DNA of 64,000 nt from Cristatella mucedo (lineage: Eukaryota > Bryozoa > Phylactolaemata > Cristatellidae): positions 1 to 64,000 of the forward strand of contig WPIO01000250.1 in assembly GCA_009760855.2 (NCBI GenBank). The letters are read 5' to 3'. A program made the translations under genes and the position numbers. The notes under the pieces are model-generated. The model saw nothing but the letters and a program-made list of their open reading frames with translations, was not told the DNA's origin and made no database searches. Shown one piece after another: positions 10,526 through 27,800 of the stretch (position 1 is the stretch's first letter; every line of letters starts with the position of its first letter).

Positions 10526-11389
10526 GCGACGTAACCAACCACCATCCGTTAAAGTATTCGCCTTTAATCGCCAAAATCAAGTCCGTTAAAGTATTCGCCT
10601 CCGTGCCAAGCTTCGTCTCGATGCCGCCGCTCAGACGACCGCGCTCTCAAGAAACTCGTACCCATCGACGGAGCACCTCGCAGTAACCGTCGGCTGCGGC
10701 TGCGGTTGGCTTACTGGTACTAACGTCTTGAATTAGCTCAGCAGCGTGGCTAGAAGCGTCGTATCGTAGCCTGAGCGTGGCGGGGATTGGCTGAAAATAG
10801 CCTCTGCCCCTAGATTTCGGCTCCAGACCCGTAACGAGGCAGTGCGATGGGAGCGACGAGCACCTATTAATTTTTGCAGAATGTCAGTCAGACCGCATCC
10901 GCTGTCTGCTTACCACGATGGCCTAGCCCCGCCCACTGTCTCTCCGAGTTATGAAAAGCTTACGATACGTGAAAGTCCGGCAGATTTAGTTCGCTCAACT
11001 GCAGCATCTCTTGCTTCGTTTTTTGAAAGTTGCTCAATCTAGAACGTCGCTTTATCATAAGCATCCGTAAAGTAACTGTATAATGACGTCACCACACACG
11101 GCTAGACAGTCAGAAACGCTCACATAATCCATGTTTTGTATTCTATATAAATAATCAAAACCAACAGCCAGTGCAGTTACGCCAACACCTTGACACCTCA
11201 ACGTTGGTGACTCGCTAACTCCACCCCACCAAATGTACCTAGTATTAGCTAAGAATTCCTCTGCACTCATTTCCTTTCCCGACCTTTGCGATACCATTCA
11301 TTCAATGGCGGAGCCAGGAGCTACCACACTTGCATGCTGACCTAACCATGTCAACCCTAGCTTGGTCTTCATGGGTAGACAATGTGTCC
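10526..11389. other. Unassigned stretch
   Basis: No gene or repeat family recognised. The left end is GC-rich with a local duplication (GTTAAAGTATTCGCCT twice near 10547-10602). The rest is mixed composition. Confidence 0.4.
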
Positions 11390-11665
11390 AAGTTTCCGGT
11401 AAACAATTTGCTGTCTAATACTGAGAGGCCTCACTCCCCAGATGTTAACGGCTCGGCCCAAAAGTGTTAAGCCTTCTTTACTTGAAAACATTCAAGAACA
11501 TTCTGTAGCCTCCGTTAAGTCCTCTTTGACTAAAGCTATTGCAGAATTGAAACCTGCAAGCTTCCTTAAAAGATTCTCAGAGGTTTCTGCATGAGATGAG
11601 GCTACCTTAATAAGGTCTAGCAACAACAGCTGATCTACTGAAGACGAAGACCTGAATGCGCCACT
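11390..11665 (+). pseudogene. Old LINE-B fragment (linker before RT)
   Basis: Matches the 58010-58260 part of LINE-B with many changes: 'CTCCCCAGATGTTAACGGCT' against CCCAGATATTAAGGGCTC, and 'GCTACCTTAATAAGGTCTAG' against the same motif near 58210. It carries stops and is one of the oldest copies. Confidence 0.65.
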
Positions 11666-12170
11666 TCTAACCCTATTATTCTCGTTGCTTATTGAGTGCT
11701 GCCACTAACCGCTCGTCGACCGTACTTCTGGAAGATATTTCGCAGTCTAGGACCTCCACATCAAGAGCTTTTGGTACCAACTGTCTTAAAGCGATGCTCT
11801 GTGCAATAAAGGTATATATCTTCAACTGCTGATTAGATACCAAGCCTCGCATTACAAACCAGCTACGGTGAGCACGTAGCGTATTGGCTGCATGACCGAG
11901 GCGGGTGCAGGTAAGTTAGGGAAACCCTAGCGAGCAGTCTGCAGATGCATCGTTGCCAACTCATCAATTGTCCATAACGTATGTAAGGCCCTTGAAGGCT
12001 GATGCCAGTAGAAAAGTGATTGAAGACTTAAGCTACGGCTTACCGAATTGCATCAACTGCATCTAAAAGCATAGAGTGATTTATCCAAATTTTTGGCTTA
12101 TAAGCAGTCCTACCCGTGCAAACTTGTAAGGAGTCCTATCTATGTAATGGTCATGAATCTCTGGTTTCTC
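11666..12170. other. Unassigned stretch
   Basis: No coding frame over 60 codons and no repeat recognised. Confidence 0.35.
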
Positions 12171-12325
12171 CGAGCTGTGCTGGTTTGGCCCAGTAGTTAA
12201 GTAGCTCGCTCCGACCTAAGCAAAGGTGATTGCATATGAGAGGTCATAGACTCGAGCCCGGTGGCATGCGTAAAGCGCCTGAATGGAGATTCAGTTCAGT
12301 TAGGACGCAATACAAATAAATCTAT
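12171..12325 (+). mobile_element. SINE-2 (tRNA-derived head, LINE-A-type tail)
   Basis: An A-box-like TGGCCCAGTAGTTAAG and B-box-like GACTCGAGCCC lie in the head, as in RNA polymerase III promoters. The tail AAAGCGCCTGAATGGAGATT is a degraded form of the LINE-A terminal hairpin. The same layout occurs at 20165-20312 (-) and 54150-54377 (-). Confidence 0.7.
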
Positions 12326-13837
12326 ATAAAGTGGGTAACCTCTTGATATGACGTCAGAAGGTGTGCCTAGATCCTGTGATGGGGACGCCGAGAATTGCCA
12401 TACACGGATGTGAAAGAGGCCATTAACTGGATTTTATTCTCAGGCTTTAGGCAGTACCTACTTCACAGAAATCCTTAGACTACGAACGTTTCAGATGGAG
12501 TGCTGTGATGTTGTCGCAGGTGAAGATCCCTCTCGGCGAAGCTACATAATTCATGCAGCCGATACAACATATGGTACACTGAACGTACGAGGCTAATGTT
12601 TCACTTAATCAGCACTTCAAAGTGAGCAGCATTTTCAAACTTAGTACGCCCCATTTAGCCTCCATTCCAAGCAGCAGAAAGCCGTGGATCTACGTGTAAT
12701 TGTCAATACTTCATTGTCGGTTCTAATCACAATTACTCGGCTTTCTACGCCACCATGATCATTGCGATTCCATACTGAATGGTGAGCCCAGTGAAAAGTA
12801 CTCTAACTTGACCGCAATTCCAGATTACTGAGTCCATCCTCGGGTGAACCTCTCACCTCTTAACAACGCTACGCTGCATCAACAGCGGCGGGCGGTCCGA
12901 CTCGGTGCGGCCGCCGAGCCGACGTCGGCGGAGGAAGCTAGTCGGCCTTTGATGTCACCGTCGGCGGGGAGACAAAGGCCTATCACTAGGCGCGCGCGAG
13001 CATCAAACCACCTGCAGCCCGCGCGTTCGCGGGGCGGGAATCCAATACTGCGAACGCACACGCGTAGCGAACGCCGCAGAGCCGGGTGTCTCGACGGTTT
13101 ATTGTAATAGTAATAATACTAATAATAATAATATTAATAATAATGTAAGTACTAGTAAGCCAACCGCAGCCAACGATTACTGGGAGACTTTTAAGTGCTG
13201 GGCTTAAATTTCCTGGTAGCTTGGTCTCACGCGCGGTCGCTACGAGACGGAGCGGTGCGTGACCGTGACTACTTTAACGGAGCCAGGACCTAACTCCCTA
13301 CTGAAGTCAAGATGTCGCCTGACTTGAGGACTATCAAAAATAATCTACGGACTGAAATACATTTTCTCCGCTTTAGCTAAGTACGGCGTTTTTGGTGAGC
13401 TAGCAGTAGGCTGTAAAGGTGAGTAACGGACAAAGCCGCGGTGTACGTCACGTGCGACAGAGCAGCGACTGGTTAGTGAATTGGTCGAGGAGTACTACCG
13501 AGAGCGGGCGGCGGCTGTAGTGGGCAGCCTCTCTTGAATTACCGCGTCCCCGTTCCTTCGGAGCTACTGTGCGAGGATCGAATATGGCGGGGCTTTGCAC
13601 TCAGTGCTACGCGCTTACGGCTTATCCGCGAAATTTCGTGGCATTCCCGCACGCGAATGCTCTTGAAATGGGCTGTCGAGTTTTGCTCGTTCGCCGTTCC
13701 GCTCCTCACCCACGCTGCGATCCATCAATTCGCTAGGCGCAACGGGAATGCGACGCTCACGTGGTGTGTGCATATTGCAGGGAACCACGTTGAGAGTTTT
13801 CTTCGGACCAATCTTTCAACGTTAGGCTAAAAAAAAA
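12326..13837. other. Mostly unassigned; GC-rich patch and ATA tract
   Basis: A GC-rich patch (12890-13090) gives overlapping frames on both strands with no known domain. A TAA/ATA-rich tract at 13105-13145 resembles an orphan LINE-A tail. A poly(A) run at 13830-13842 abuts the SINE-1 that follows. Confidence 0.4.
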
Positions 13838-14012
13838 AAAAAATCCTAGCCGATTAAACAGCCTCTTTTTGTATAGCGACAGAAGAGCCTTTACGGCTAT
13901 CACCACCGCTTGCAGTGGTGATAAAGAATCGCCCACCGCAGTAATCGAACCCACGACCTCGGGACCGAGGTCGTGAAAGCAACCGCCTTACCTAGTGTGC
14001 CATCACAGCTCA
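13838..14012 (-). mobile_element. SINE-1 (tRNA-derived)
   Basis: On the minus strand there is an A box (TGGCACACTAGG) and a B box (GGTTCGATTAC), separated by a perfect 10-bp hairpin, ACGACCTCGG / CCGAGGTCGT with a 2-nt loop (13953-13974). This resembles the long variable arm of class II tRNAs. The body then gives GGTGATAGCCGTAAAGGCTC and the tail CTATACAAAAAGAGGCTG. This is a SINE, not a tRNA gene. Confidence 0.75.
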
Positions 14013-14279
14013 CCTAGCCCTGCGTTCTCGGTGAAACGAATCAACGAGCCTCGCGCGGGCGCCACGCTAAGCTCACAGCGATTCACTAGGGGAGCTGAAA
14101 ATTGCGAGTGTGTGAAGCTCAAATAGAGTTCATATATAACTCGGCGAATCCGCTCAATTTCACCGCATGCTAGTTCCTTACGACCGGCCAAACAAGTACT
14201 TCGGGGCGCTCAGCGAGGTGAGTGCTGTACACTCGATCGAGAGGCACCCGTACGTCATAAATTAGCCGTACGACGCACG

Positions 14280-15244
14280 TGAAACGCTCCTCTGCGTGGA
14301 TGCTCTGAAGCAGGGGGCTGTTTAGCCGCAAAAATTAGTGCAGCGTTTCCCAGCTGCCTTGAAGCGGATTTTAATAGGTCGTAAAGGCTGTCAGCGCATC
14401 GCGGTTTTTCGAGGCACTCGCATAGCAAGCGCCGTCAAAGAATGGGAGTGCACTGCTGCTGGTGGCGGCGAGATTCTAAAAGAGCTAAGATGGATGCCGG
14501 TTGGCCAACGGATTCAGAGCAAGGTTCTTACACTGACCCACAAAGACGGCCACGGCTTGGCTCCTTCGTAAGTGGCTGAACTGCTGCATCAGTTTCAGCC
14601 TGTTCGCGCCCTCAGGTCCTGTGTAGATAATAAATTAGCAGTCCCATTCCTCCGCTTAAAGATCGTTGGCGACAGAAGCTTTAACTATGCAGGTCCTAGA
14701 CTGTAGAGCTCGCTTCCACAATTTTTACGCAATGACCACTGCTCTCGTATTGCCGACTATGGCTCATCCTTTTCAGCGGTTCTGAGCTGCTATTTTCATG
14801 CTACTCACTACCTCAACTGCTCTCGTGACTCTGCTATGCTTTCCACTTTCTTTGTTGCGTGAGACGAAGTCTGTTGGCAACCGAATGCGTACCAAAAGCC
14901 GCTTAGGCTGTGAGTGTGCTATACAAAACTCTCCTGCGTAACACCCACATGGTCTTTATGACTTTTTGGAGTTAGAGACGGAGATACATACATTCTGACG
15001 ATTCTGCAGATGCGTCACCGTAATAGCCGCAGTAAGTGCTCCAATCCGAGGCGCCGCGGCCGCCGCCGCAATATAACAGTATACAGCAGCGTCAGCAGTA
15101 GGACCTGATGGCGACGGTGAGGCTAATGGTACTATAGTAGTTTAGTAAACGTTGAGGTCGGACGGAAAACAAAAAAGGCCGGCCCTGAAGATTAAAAGTG
15201 GTAACATGCTACATCTACTCTCCTGATACTGACTGCGGCAGAAA
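14280..15244 (+). mobile_element. Composite repeat, C module, copy III (split by LINE-B)
   Basis: The left part ends at GATTCT (14477) and the right part resumes at ATTCTGACGATTCTG (14992). Joining the two restores the order seen at 2150-2230. The left half contains GCGGTTTTTCG and GAATGGGAGTG as in copy I. Confidence 0.7.
14478..14991 (+). mobile_element. LINE-B, 5'-truncated copy with 5-bp target duplication
   Basis: Starts in the polymerase C-terminal region (ELRWMPVGQRIQSKVLTL-like) and runs to the 3' UTR end GAGACGGAGATACATA. Frames are broken (for example TAA after LAPS). ATTCT lies on both sides (14473-14477 and 14992-14996), consistent with target-primed insertion. Confidence 0.8.
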
Positions 15245-15469
15245 ACTGTATTCTATTTGCGGCGCTTACTTGAGCCAACTTTAACTCGACTGCGTCGAGC
15301 TTATCGAACAGCTTCAAGAGATGAGTCACTATATGCCGGGTTACTACGGGGTGGCGACTTAAAACTGCCACCAGTCACTAACCCTGCTGAATCAAATCAG
15401 AGAATGTGTGGGCGTGTCATCGCTGTCACGTGGTTCCGCCCCCCCCCAGCCGATGTTCCGTTCGTCCAA

Positions 15470-15640
15470 CGGTCGCCTCCTTGCCGGCACGTGACGCGTT
15501 CCTTGCCGCGAAATTCACTTTCTGCCTGTACGTCGGCCTGCACGCACGCTATCCACTCTCTTCTCTCTCTCAACACCACGTGCTCCGGAGCAGCACGCAC
15601 GACGGCTGCTAGATCACAAAATACAGCCGTCGTCGAAAAC
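15470..15640 (+). repeat. G repeat fragment inside D
   Basis: CACTTTCTGCCTGTACGTCG, a CT-rich stretch, then CACGACGGCTGCTA. The same order occurs at 26110-26450 and 39365-39745. Confidence 0.55.
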
Positions 15641-16888
15641 GCCACGACTCGCTTGTCGGGGCTACGTTCTTCGTCGCGCCGCTATCGCGAACCCTCGAGC
15701 CCCTACAAATGTAGGTATCACGTCAAGCTCTCGAACGGATACAGAGCGGGCGACAGGAAGTAACTTATCAAATGAGCAATGTCAGCACGAATCTCGCGTG
15801 CGTATTGGGGCAGCCCACATCTGGCGGGGAGGGGCGGCGGAAGCCATTTTGCTTCGAGGGGAGCACTGTAGACAACGCATGCACTTTCGTCTCCGTCGCG
15901 GTCGGTCATGATAGAGTTGAAACAAACCCACCTTCATAGTGCAACCGTCCTCGCTAGGAGGGTCTCAGGACGCGGCAACCAATTCCGTAAGTGAGATCGA
16001 ACGTATCCTATTCACTCCTGACCAGCATCGCGACATTACCCCAAAAAGACGACACTTAAAGGAAATTCACCCGTTTCTTAAGACATTTTCTCCGTTTGGT
16101 TAAATAATTGTGTTTGCTTGCGCGTGCTGGTGTTGTGACCGTTATCAGGAAATAATTGACGTGCCACGTTTTTAGCGAGCGTAAGGTGCTCAGGAAGAGA
16201 TGTAGTTCTCTTTTAAGGGGTAATGTCAAGTCCGCATAGTTTGTAAATAAAAGCTCATCTGCCATGGCAATGGAGACACATCATTTCCTCACTTTTCTGC
16301 CTGGGCGCACCGAGATGTTGTTTGGCCATGTCTATCGTACCCCTTTGCGACAGGAGCTGCTGCCGACCTCCCATCACGGCCGACGGCATTACCTTCGCAC
16401 ATCCGGCAAACGAAGTCCAGCCTGCGGTTAGCCAAGCGCAAAAATGCCAAACGGCCTTACACGTGACAGACTGGAGGTTACGCTCTACATTGGCTGCATT
16501 TCGGAGTGCGGAGACTGCTTAAAAATACAAGAGGAATTGTATTGCTGGATAGCGGAATTCGAAGACTGCTTCAAAATAAGAAGCTGTACAATGAATTGCT
16601 AAGGCTAAGATTAGCTGTAAGAGGCTGGATTGAGGAATATGAAGACTATTTGGATAACGATGCTAAGTTTAGGAATTCGTTTGCCACTTTTACGCCATGT
16701 GTTACATTCACCAGTCTTACATCCCGAAGTCAAAACACGCTCAGTGTTGTAATCGATATGTTTTGGATGTTCTATCTACATGCCAAGAAAGTACGTGTGT
16801 TGCTGATTGCCTCTCCAAGCTAAGCTTAGAGCAGAGCTTAAGACAACTTATCCAGCGCTTAGGCCTCCCTGTCTCTCTGTCTCTCCCA

Positions 16889-16889
<1 letters not shown>

Positions 16890-16969
<80 letters not shown>

Positions 16970-17093
16970 GTCTCTGTCTGAATGTCTTCTCTCTCCCACT
17001 TTTCTCTCTCTCCCCTCTCTCTCTCGCTCTTTCTGTTTCTGTCTGTCTGCTTGTCTCACTCTCCCTATCGCTCTCTCTCCCCTTCTCTCTCTC

Positions 17094-17130
<37 letters not shown>

Positions 17131-17250
17131 CTGTCTGCCTGCTTGTCTCACTCTCCCTAGTGCTCTCTCTCTCCCCTCTCTCTCTCTCCCACTTTTCTCT
17201 CTTTCTTCATCTATCACTCTCCCTCTCTACATCTCTCTCTCCTCGTTCGT
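16890..17250. repeat. (CT)n microsatellite and pyrimidine tract inside D
   Basis: About 75 bases of pure CT, then imperfect CT/CTGT blocks. Long Ser/Leu and Arg/Glu frames here are artefacts. Confidence 0.95.
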
Positions 17251-18340
17251 TCGTTCTTGGGCCCCCCTTCGCTTGAGATTGAGAATGTCGATTGTTGCCG
17301 ATACACAGCTCCTGAGCAAATCTACGTTCAACAGTGCTCATGCCTGACAATATCTAGAGTGGGCAGCATGAAATCATAATAATATACTTCCGGTTCACAT
17401 GGAATAACTAAATCGCTTTCTAGTCTCATAGCGTGTGCTGGGAAGGAAGCACGATTAAGTTGATGTGCGATAACGCGCACAATTTCACTGTCTATTAGTA
17501 CATTAAGGATAACTCGTGCGAATAGAGAACATGATGTGAAGAGTAGGCTTGTTTTTACATTTGGTTAATTTAAAGCCTGAAGTTGAAATATTTCTTAACG
17601 GCAAGCAGTAGCCAGTAAACGAAGGGACTTAAACATGAACGACAGAGCCTTTGATTCGATAGCTGCTTCAGAGAGAGGCAGTGCGAGTCGACCATCAAGT
17701 CTCGATCGCCCACCCCAAACGGATGGATTAGCTAGTGCGCGGCGCCCATATCCTAAGCAGAACGGCAGATTTTTTAAATAATCGCGTCAGCTTTTTCCAC
17801 GACCTTCTTACCATTCGTAATGCTTGTCGCGCAAAACTACTCAAGCAAAGCCACCGTCGTCCAAAATCGCCTGGCGCCCGCCACTTCGAGATCCGGTCTC
17901 AGTTGGCCTCGGGCCAGCAGCTTTGCGAAGCAGTGGAGAGCTCGCGCCGACTGGCGTCTCCGCTGCTTGGATTAGTGCCGGCGAATCGTTACTGAGCCAC
18001 GTGAAGTTGCGCTGACACGCCTCCAATCTATACTAGCCGTAGGTGGTCTTTTGATCGTCTGCCCAGCAGGTGCGAGCGGTGGTCCGTCTCTTCTCAGGTA
18101 GCTCGGCATCGCTCGGTTTGCTCCTATTCCTCCTGCTCTTCATAGATGTATATCCTGCTCATCATAGATGAATGCCAAGTCTGGGCGAGTATTGGCCGCT
18201 CGTGCTACTTCCGCTCTAGCGCTCTCCTCTTGATCATTTAGCGCGAAGCCACTGTCCTGCCACTCTACTACGTCATGTGGCATTCGTAGAGCCACCCGGC
18301 GAAACGTCGCCGGGGCGCCATTCCAGAAATCTGCGCGAGT

Positions 18341-19379
18341 CAGCTAACCTTGCACTTTGGCCCGGCTGCTGGCGAACCAAGCTGCACAGCTGACGCGTTA
18401 GGCGTCGCTCTGCTGCACGGTGGCCAAACTCGGCCTCAGACTGTAGGCCCGAGCGCCGCCGCTCTGCTGGCAGTCTGTAGCTACATTCGGTCGCCGTACT
18501 GTAGCAGCGTCGCTCGAGGGGGCGGGACTAAGGATCTGTGACCAGGTGACGCTGTAGTCCGTCCTTAGAGAGAAGGGTGTCCTGGTCTGCCGTCTCTCTC
18601 CGCGAAAACACCGAAACCTGAGTCTGCTCATGGCTGAATCTTTTGCCCCTAGGGACCCTGGTCATAATAGTTTCGAAGCGGATGGGTTGACCGCGGCAGC
18701 GGTTCATTGGTCTAAGTGCTGGCAGTTTGAAAGTGTTGCCAGGCAGCGAGTGCAATTACAAAGGCTTACATGTTTCCACGGCTCCTTGTCATCATGATCA
18801 CTACACTGCGTCGAAGTCTCCGTTGTCCTCAATGTGTTTTTAGTGTACAGTTGAATTATCGAAGAAGCTCTATTCACAGTTTATTGCTTGCTTTGAAGTA
18901 CCCAATCCAAAAAAGCACGTGCTAAAGATGGCGGTATACAATCTGAAGAATAAAACCTGGAATCGGGCTGTACATTAAAACACTAGCATTTTAGGCGAAA
19001 GATGTAAACAAGTAAAAGTAAATTTGTCAGAATAAAAATCCAATGTACTAACAAGTTCGTGAATATAAATTTGTCAGAATAAAAATCGGAATAGCCGCAC
19101 TAACCGGGCGAGCGAGCACCGGATGTTTGGTCGGCTTCTCGTCGTGCGAAATGATTGGCTCATCGCTCGGGCAGTGATGGTGGAGGGGGTTGGCTTCCAA
19201 GTTAGACTGGCCGGCAGCGACCACAGAGTTAACTTGAGGCTGGTAGCACTGGAGTACGGACATTTCCCTCTGAGGACGTTTTCCCGGACATCTCCCCCCC
19301 GACATTTCCCCCGGACTTTCCCTCCCCAGGGGTAGGACATGTCCCCCTGGGGTATAGGGTTTTAAGGTTAATATACCTA

Positions 19380-19380
<1 letters not shown>
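18341..19380. other. Unassigned; GC-rich start, C-rich end with hairpin
   Basis: No gene recognised. Near 19260-19320 there are imperfect repeats of GGACATTTCCCC type. CCCCAGGGG and CCCCTGGGG (19324-19352) are exact inverted arms around an 11-base spacer. Confidence 0.45.
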
Positions 19381-20312
<932 letters not shown>

Positions 20313-21534
20313 TCCACCTCTCCTGCCCAGCCCATAGTAGCCAGCTGTAAAAGGCATCCCAATGCCCACTCCTTACTTACTTGGCAGAAACATGCTTACA
20401 TTGGTATGCTGACATTGGCTCACAAACCGGAAGTGACTTTCCTTAGGCAAGTAGACTATCATTAGTGATAATGTACTGAGAATTTTCCGCTGCCAGGGCC
20501 ACCGTTGCTAAGCAGTCCATTACGCGAGCGGCCGTTCCTCCGGCGGGCGGTCTGAGCGGTGACTTTGATGGAACTAGCACGTCGTTTACTAGAAGTCAGT
20601 CTAAAAATGTTTATGCAATGCTGTATAAGAAGGAAATTGAGGTGATTTCAAGTTCTCATATATGTCGTTTATATTTTGATATTTGTATTGGCGAACATGG
20701 GTTAGCCACCCGGCGGTAGCCTAGTTTGATGGCCGGCGGTATGAGACATATCGTGGATATGTTCTTCTTATGCTATTTAAGGATCTTGTTGCGTCGACTC
20801 ATTCTCAAGATCACTACGGTTCTCAAGTTTCCCTGCAAATGACAGTCAAATGCCTGCTGTCGCTTATGTTATATCTCTAAAATATTTATTTGACCACCTA
20901 ATTTGGAATACAGGATTTGTTGTAGTTACGTATCATTTCAAGCCTTCTCGTGTGCATATTAGACATCAGCAGGTAGACTTATTTTGATCAAAAACTTGCT
21001 GTTTGTCATGCTAAGCCGTCGTCATCCTTTCACTCACATGTCGTAAAAATGTCACAGGTAGGCTAATACTCGATCAACGTGAAATTTTAACTCCACGTTC
21101 GTAATTATGTGCTTCAAAGTTGTATGATGACAAACGTAGTAACACGGTCTTTTTTATCATCGCCTACAAGCGTTTACAGCTTAAGTTGGCTTCTTTGAGG
21201 GCTTTCACAACAGCGGTACTTTGTACCTAATTAACTCTACCGGTTCGTCAATACTCGGCCCTTCGACTTTGACATTTGTACTATAGGCGGGGCTCACCCG
21301 CTTCCCCCTTGTGCGCATCCACGCATGATGGGTCTGTATGCATAATCTACGATGACGAAGAGATAACAGCTGCTGACGATCATAACTAACATGCAAGTTA
21401 CTAGCCGCCGGCGTAGCTAAGGCAGCCGCCGGCGTGGGAGACCCAGCAGCCTGAAGCGATAAGCGTTTAGATATCCATAGGCACGTAATTTCTTACGCGC
21501 TACGGTCAAATAACAATCAGAATAACTTGACGTA
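20313..21534. other. Unassigned stretch, partly unique
   Basis: No frame with recognisable content. The minus frame at 21205-21396 shows no known motif. Confidence 0.35.
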
Positions 21535-22130
21535 ACTGACGTCTGATGACTGAGTCATCAGAATAGCTGCAGTAAGTTATTCAATCTGAGGCCTACAGCC
21601 GCCGCAGCATAATAGTCTACATCATGAAATATATAAAACCGCGGGGATGGCACGACGTGACATTTAAGAAACCCTCGAAAGCGCCCGGCAATTGAGCGCT
21701 GTAGCGGCCTCGTTACTGCACGGTTTACGCACCGTCGCTTGGCGTCCGCCAGTGTGCGCCGCCTAGTGCTCGCTCAGCTGTCGTCCTAAGACAGGACGAT
21801 CTCTTCGGACGGGAGGCTAATTTGCATGCGAGGCCGGCGGCCGCTGAGCGAACTGCTCGAGTAAGATCTGGCTGCTCGAGCGTCTTCGCTTGCGCGGCGT
21901 TCGTAACGCACCGCGCGATGACGTTAAGCCCCAACCGGGAGGAACCGTCCGACGCCGCTAGCTCGCATACGAAGACCGTCATCTAATCTGACACCTTCGT
22001 GGCGGCTGCCAGGAGAAATCAGAGCGCGACACTTTGCACGTCGCATTCGTGCTACTGCCGTTGAATCGTGTGTGTTATGGGTTCTGTCCTGGAGACTGCG
22101 TTCGCTTTCAAACGCGTGCGTGCGCATATT
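21535..22130 (+). mobile_element. Composite repeat, C (3' part) and E modules, copy IV
   Basis: Contains C landmarks (TGAGTCATCAGAATAGCTGC, TGGCACGACGTGACATTTAA, CTTGGCGTCCGCCAGTGTG) followed by E landmarks (GCATGCGAGGCCGGCGGCCG, CTGCTCGAGCGTCTTCGCTT). C is joined to E as in copy I, without the LINE-A tail seen in copy II. Confidence 0.65.
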
Positions 22131-25005
<2,875 letters not shown>

Positions 25006-25139
25006 GCTAGCAATCACATGTCCTGTAACATGTGCATGAAATCTGGGGGTCCTGTTCCCAAGTGGCCTTTTACCAGACTGCATCAACAGCTTCTCTGTGA
25101 AGTCTGTCTAATCTGAATTACGTAAAACTGCTAACCTTG

Positions 25140-25510
25140 GGCCGGCTTTGACAATATTATTACATTGAAGTTGGCCAATGCATGTCTGACTTCCCGTTTT
25201 GAATTCAGCAGTGCACCATTCCCAGGTACAATCACCGTTAGTGCAAAAATCGGCAGAAAAGCTTGTCTGTCGTGAAGTTCGCACTTGCCTTATTACACCC
25301 ATTCTAACCAACCTTTACTGGCTTTTATCAAGTAGACAATCAATTTCAAGATTTCGTCACCTAATTGTAGGTCCCTTTCTACTTTATCTCCAGCCTAAAT
25401 ATCCGAAATACTTGAAAAATAAAACCGGGCGTCCTAGCAGCCACCCTTAAGATTCGAGTCACTTAACTGCACTTCAAACAAACCTAAAATCCCTTTGGAA
25501 ACCCTGCCTT
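25140..25510 (+). pseudogene. Old LINE-A C-terminal fragment
   Basis: Reads 'VQKSAEKLVCREVRTCLITP' and 'LYWLLSSRQSISRFRHL', a decayed version of the LINE-A region at 5470-5640. Stops appear near 25447. Confidence 0.65.
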
Positions 25511-25523
25511 TAGTTTTTGTTAA

Positions 25524-25700
25524 TAATAATAAAATTATAACACTTGAAAAAGCACCCTCACAGAACTCAATCTCTGTCTAGGCGCTTTACATTTGCACAG
25601 CGTAAGCTAGCTTAAGCACATAAAGGACGAATCACAGGGATCCAAAAGTAAGTGTGGTCATAAATATGTGCGTTTTAGTTTCTTTTTAAATGTGCCGGGA
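25524..25700 (-). mobile_element. LINE-A 3' UTR fragment
   Basis: The minus strand shows the end of the coding region and the 3' UTR with a hairpin remnant (TGTAAAGCGCCTAGACAGAG) and a TAAT-rich tail. It faces the plus-strand remnant at 25140-25510 tail to tail. Confidence 0.7.
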
Positions 25701-26109
25701 AGCCGAGCGTTGTCGAGCAAGCACCCGCAGCCGCGTCCGTCAGTCCCAAGCGACTCAGCCCCAGCTCGAAGAGCGAGAGGCCGCCGTCAGACGGCGCCGC
25801 CGTGGCGACGCAGCACAGCAAGGCCGTCGTTGCCGATCGGGTTTGAGTGCGGGTTGAGCAGGCGGAGACATTGAGTGCCCTCCGCTGCCGCCGCGGCCGC
25901 CGACGGCCGCCAGCCGTACGTGCGAGCGCCGCCGGCGCAGCTGACCGTGTGTACTGCTTCGTCGGCGGCGAGAAGTTGCCGGTTTGCTGCCGCCGCCGTC
26001 TCCGTTGTCCTTGCCGCCGTTGACAAGAATGCACCTAGAGGGCGACCGTCGTAGTGCGTCCCAGATGGCCACGAACTCATAGCTCGTGCGTGAGATGCGA
26101 GCGGGCTGC
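25701..26109. other. GC-rich stretch, function unknown
   Basis: High GC with many CGCC/GCCG runs. Overlapping frames exist on both strands because stop codons are scarce, so none is called as a gene. It could be a CpG-rich promoter or the GC-rich body of a repeat; nothing decides. Confidence 0.4.
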
Positions 26110-26450
26110 ACCGATGCTCGGTGTCAGTGTGGGCGTGGCCACGCCCATTATGCTGTTCCACCCCAGCCGGATTTAACCTCATTAGGTGCATGTGGACCGT
26201 ATCGGCTCATTAAGCTGGTTTTAATTGGAGCGGGTCAGCTGAGGGTCTCGTGACGCTCTAGTCCTGCAGCAGAGAACTTTCTGCCTGTGCGTCGGCCTGT
26301 ACGCACACCATCCACTCGCCCACCCTCCTCCTCGCTCACTTTCTCTTCTCTTCCTTGCTGGCTCTCCGAAGCTGCTTCCACGACGGCTGCTTCTACATCC
26401 ATACGTACGCTCGCTCTCCCGAGTTTGCCTGCGTAAATAAATAAACAAAA
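26110..26450 (+). repeat. G repeat, copy 2
   Basis: GTGGGCGTGGCCACGCCCA opens it (itself an inverted repeat). Then come CCTCATTAGG, AACTTTCTGCCTGTGCGTCG, a CT-rich part and CTGCTTCCACGACGGCTGCT. It aligns with 39365-39745 over most of its length. Confidence 0.65.
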
Positions 26451-26690
26451 ACCAGCTGATTTAACACCCTCCTTTTGTATGGCGACAGAAGAGCCTTACA
26501 TTAATAAAGACATCCTAGCTGATTAAACAGCCTCTTTTTGTATAGCAACAGAAGAACCTTTAAGGCCATCACCAAGGCTTGCAGTGGCGATAAAGGAACG
26601 CCCACCGCAGGATTCGAACCCACGACCTCGGGGCCGAGGTCATGAAAAGCAACAACCGTACCTAGTGCGCCACTGCGGCTCACCGGCCTG
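26451..26690 (-). mobile_element. SINE-1, full copy plus a second tail
   Basis: A full SINE-1 spans about 26505-26690 with the B box GGTTCGAATCC intact and the hairpin arms slightly changed. A second SINE-1 tail (26451-26500) precedes it, so one copy inserted in or beside another. Confidence 0.75.

Positions 26691-27800
<1,110 letters not shown>

Larger units (their letters stand above)
15245..18340 (+). mobile_element. D module of composite repeat, copy III
   Basis: Starts at GCGGCGCTTACTTGAGCC and runs through GCCATGGCAATGGAGACA, GGCTGGATTGAGGAATATGA, a CT tract, GCGATAACGCGCACAATTTC and GATCGTCTGCCCAGCAGG, ending near GAAACGTCGCCGGGGCGCC. The E module is missing on its left. A foreign segment (G repeat) lies at about 15420-15690. 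Confidence 0.7.

Noticed and set aside
13838-14012. True tRNA gene
   Set aside because: Promoter boxes are present, but the element continues into a repeat body with other copies at 26505 and 52672, and no full cloverleaf is evident.
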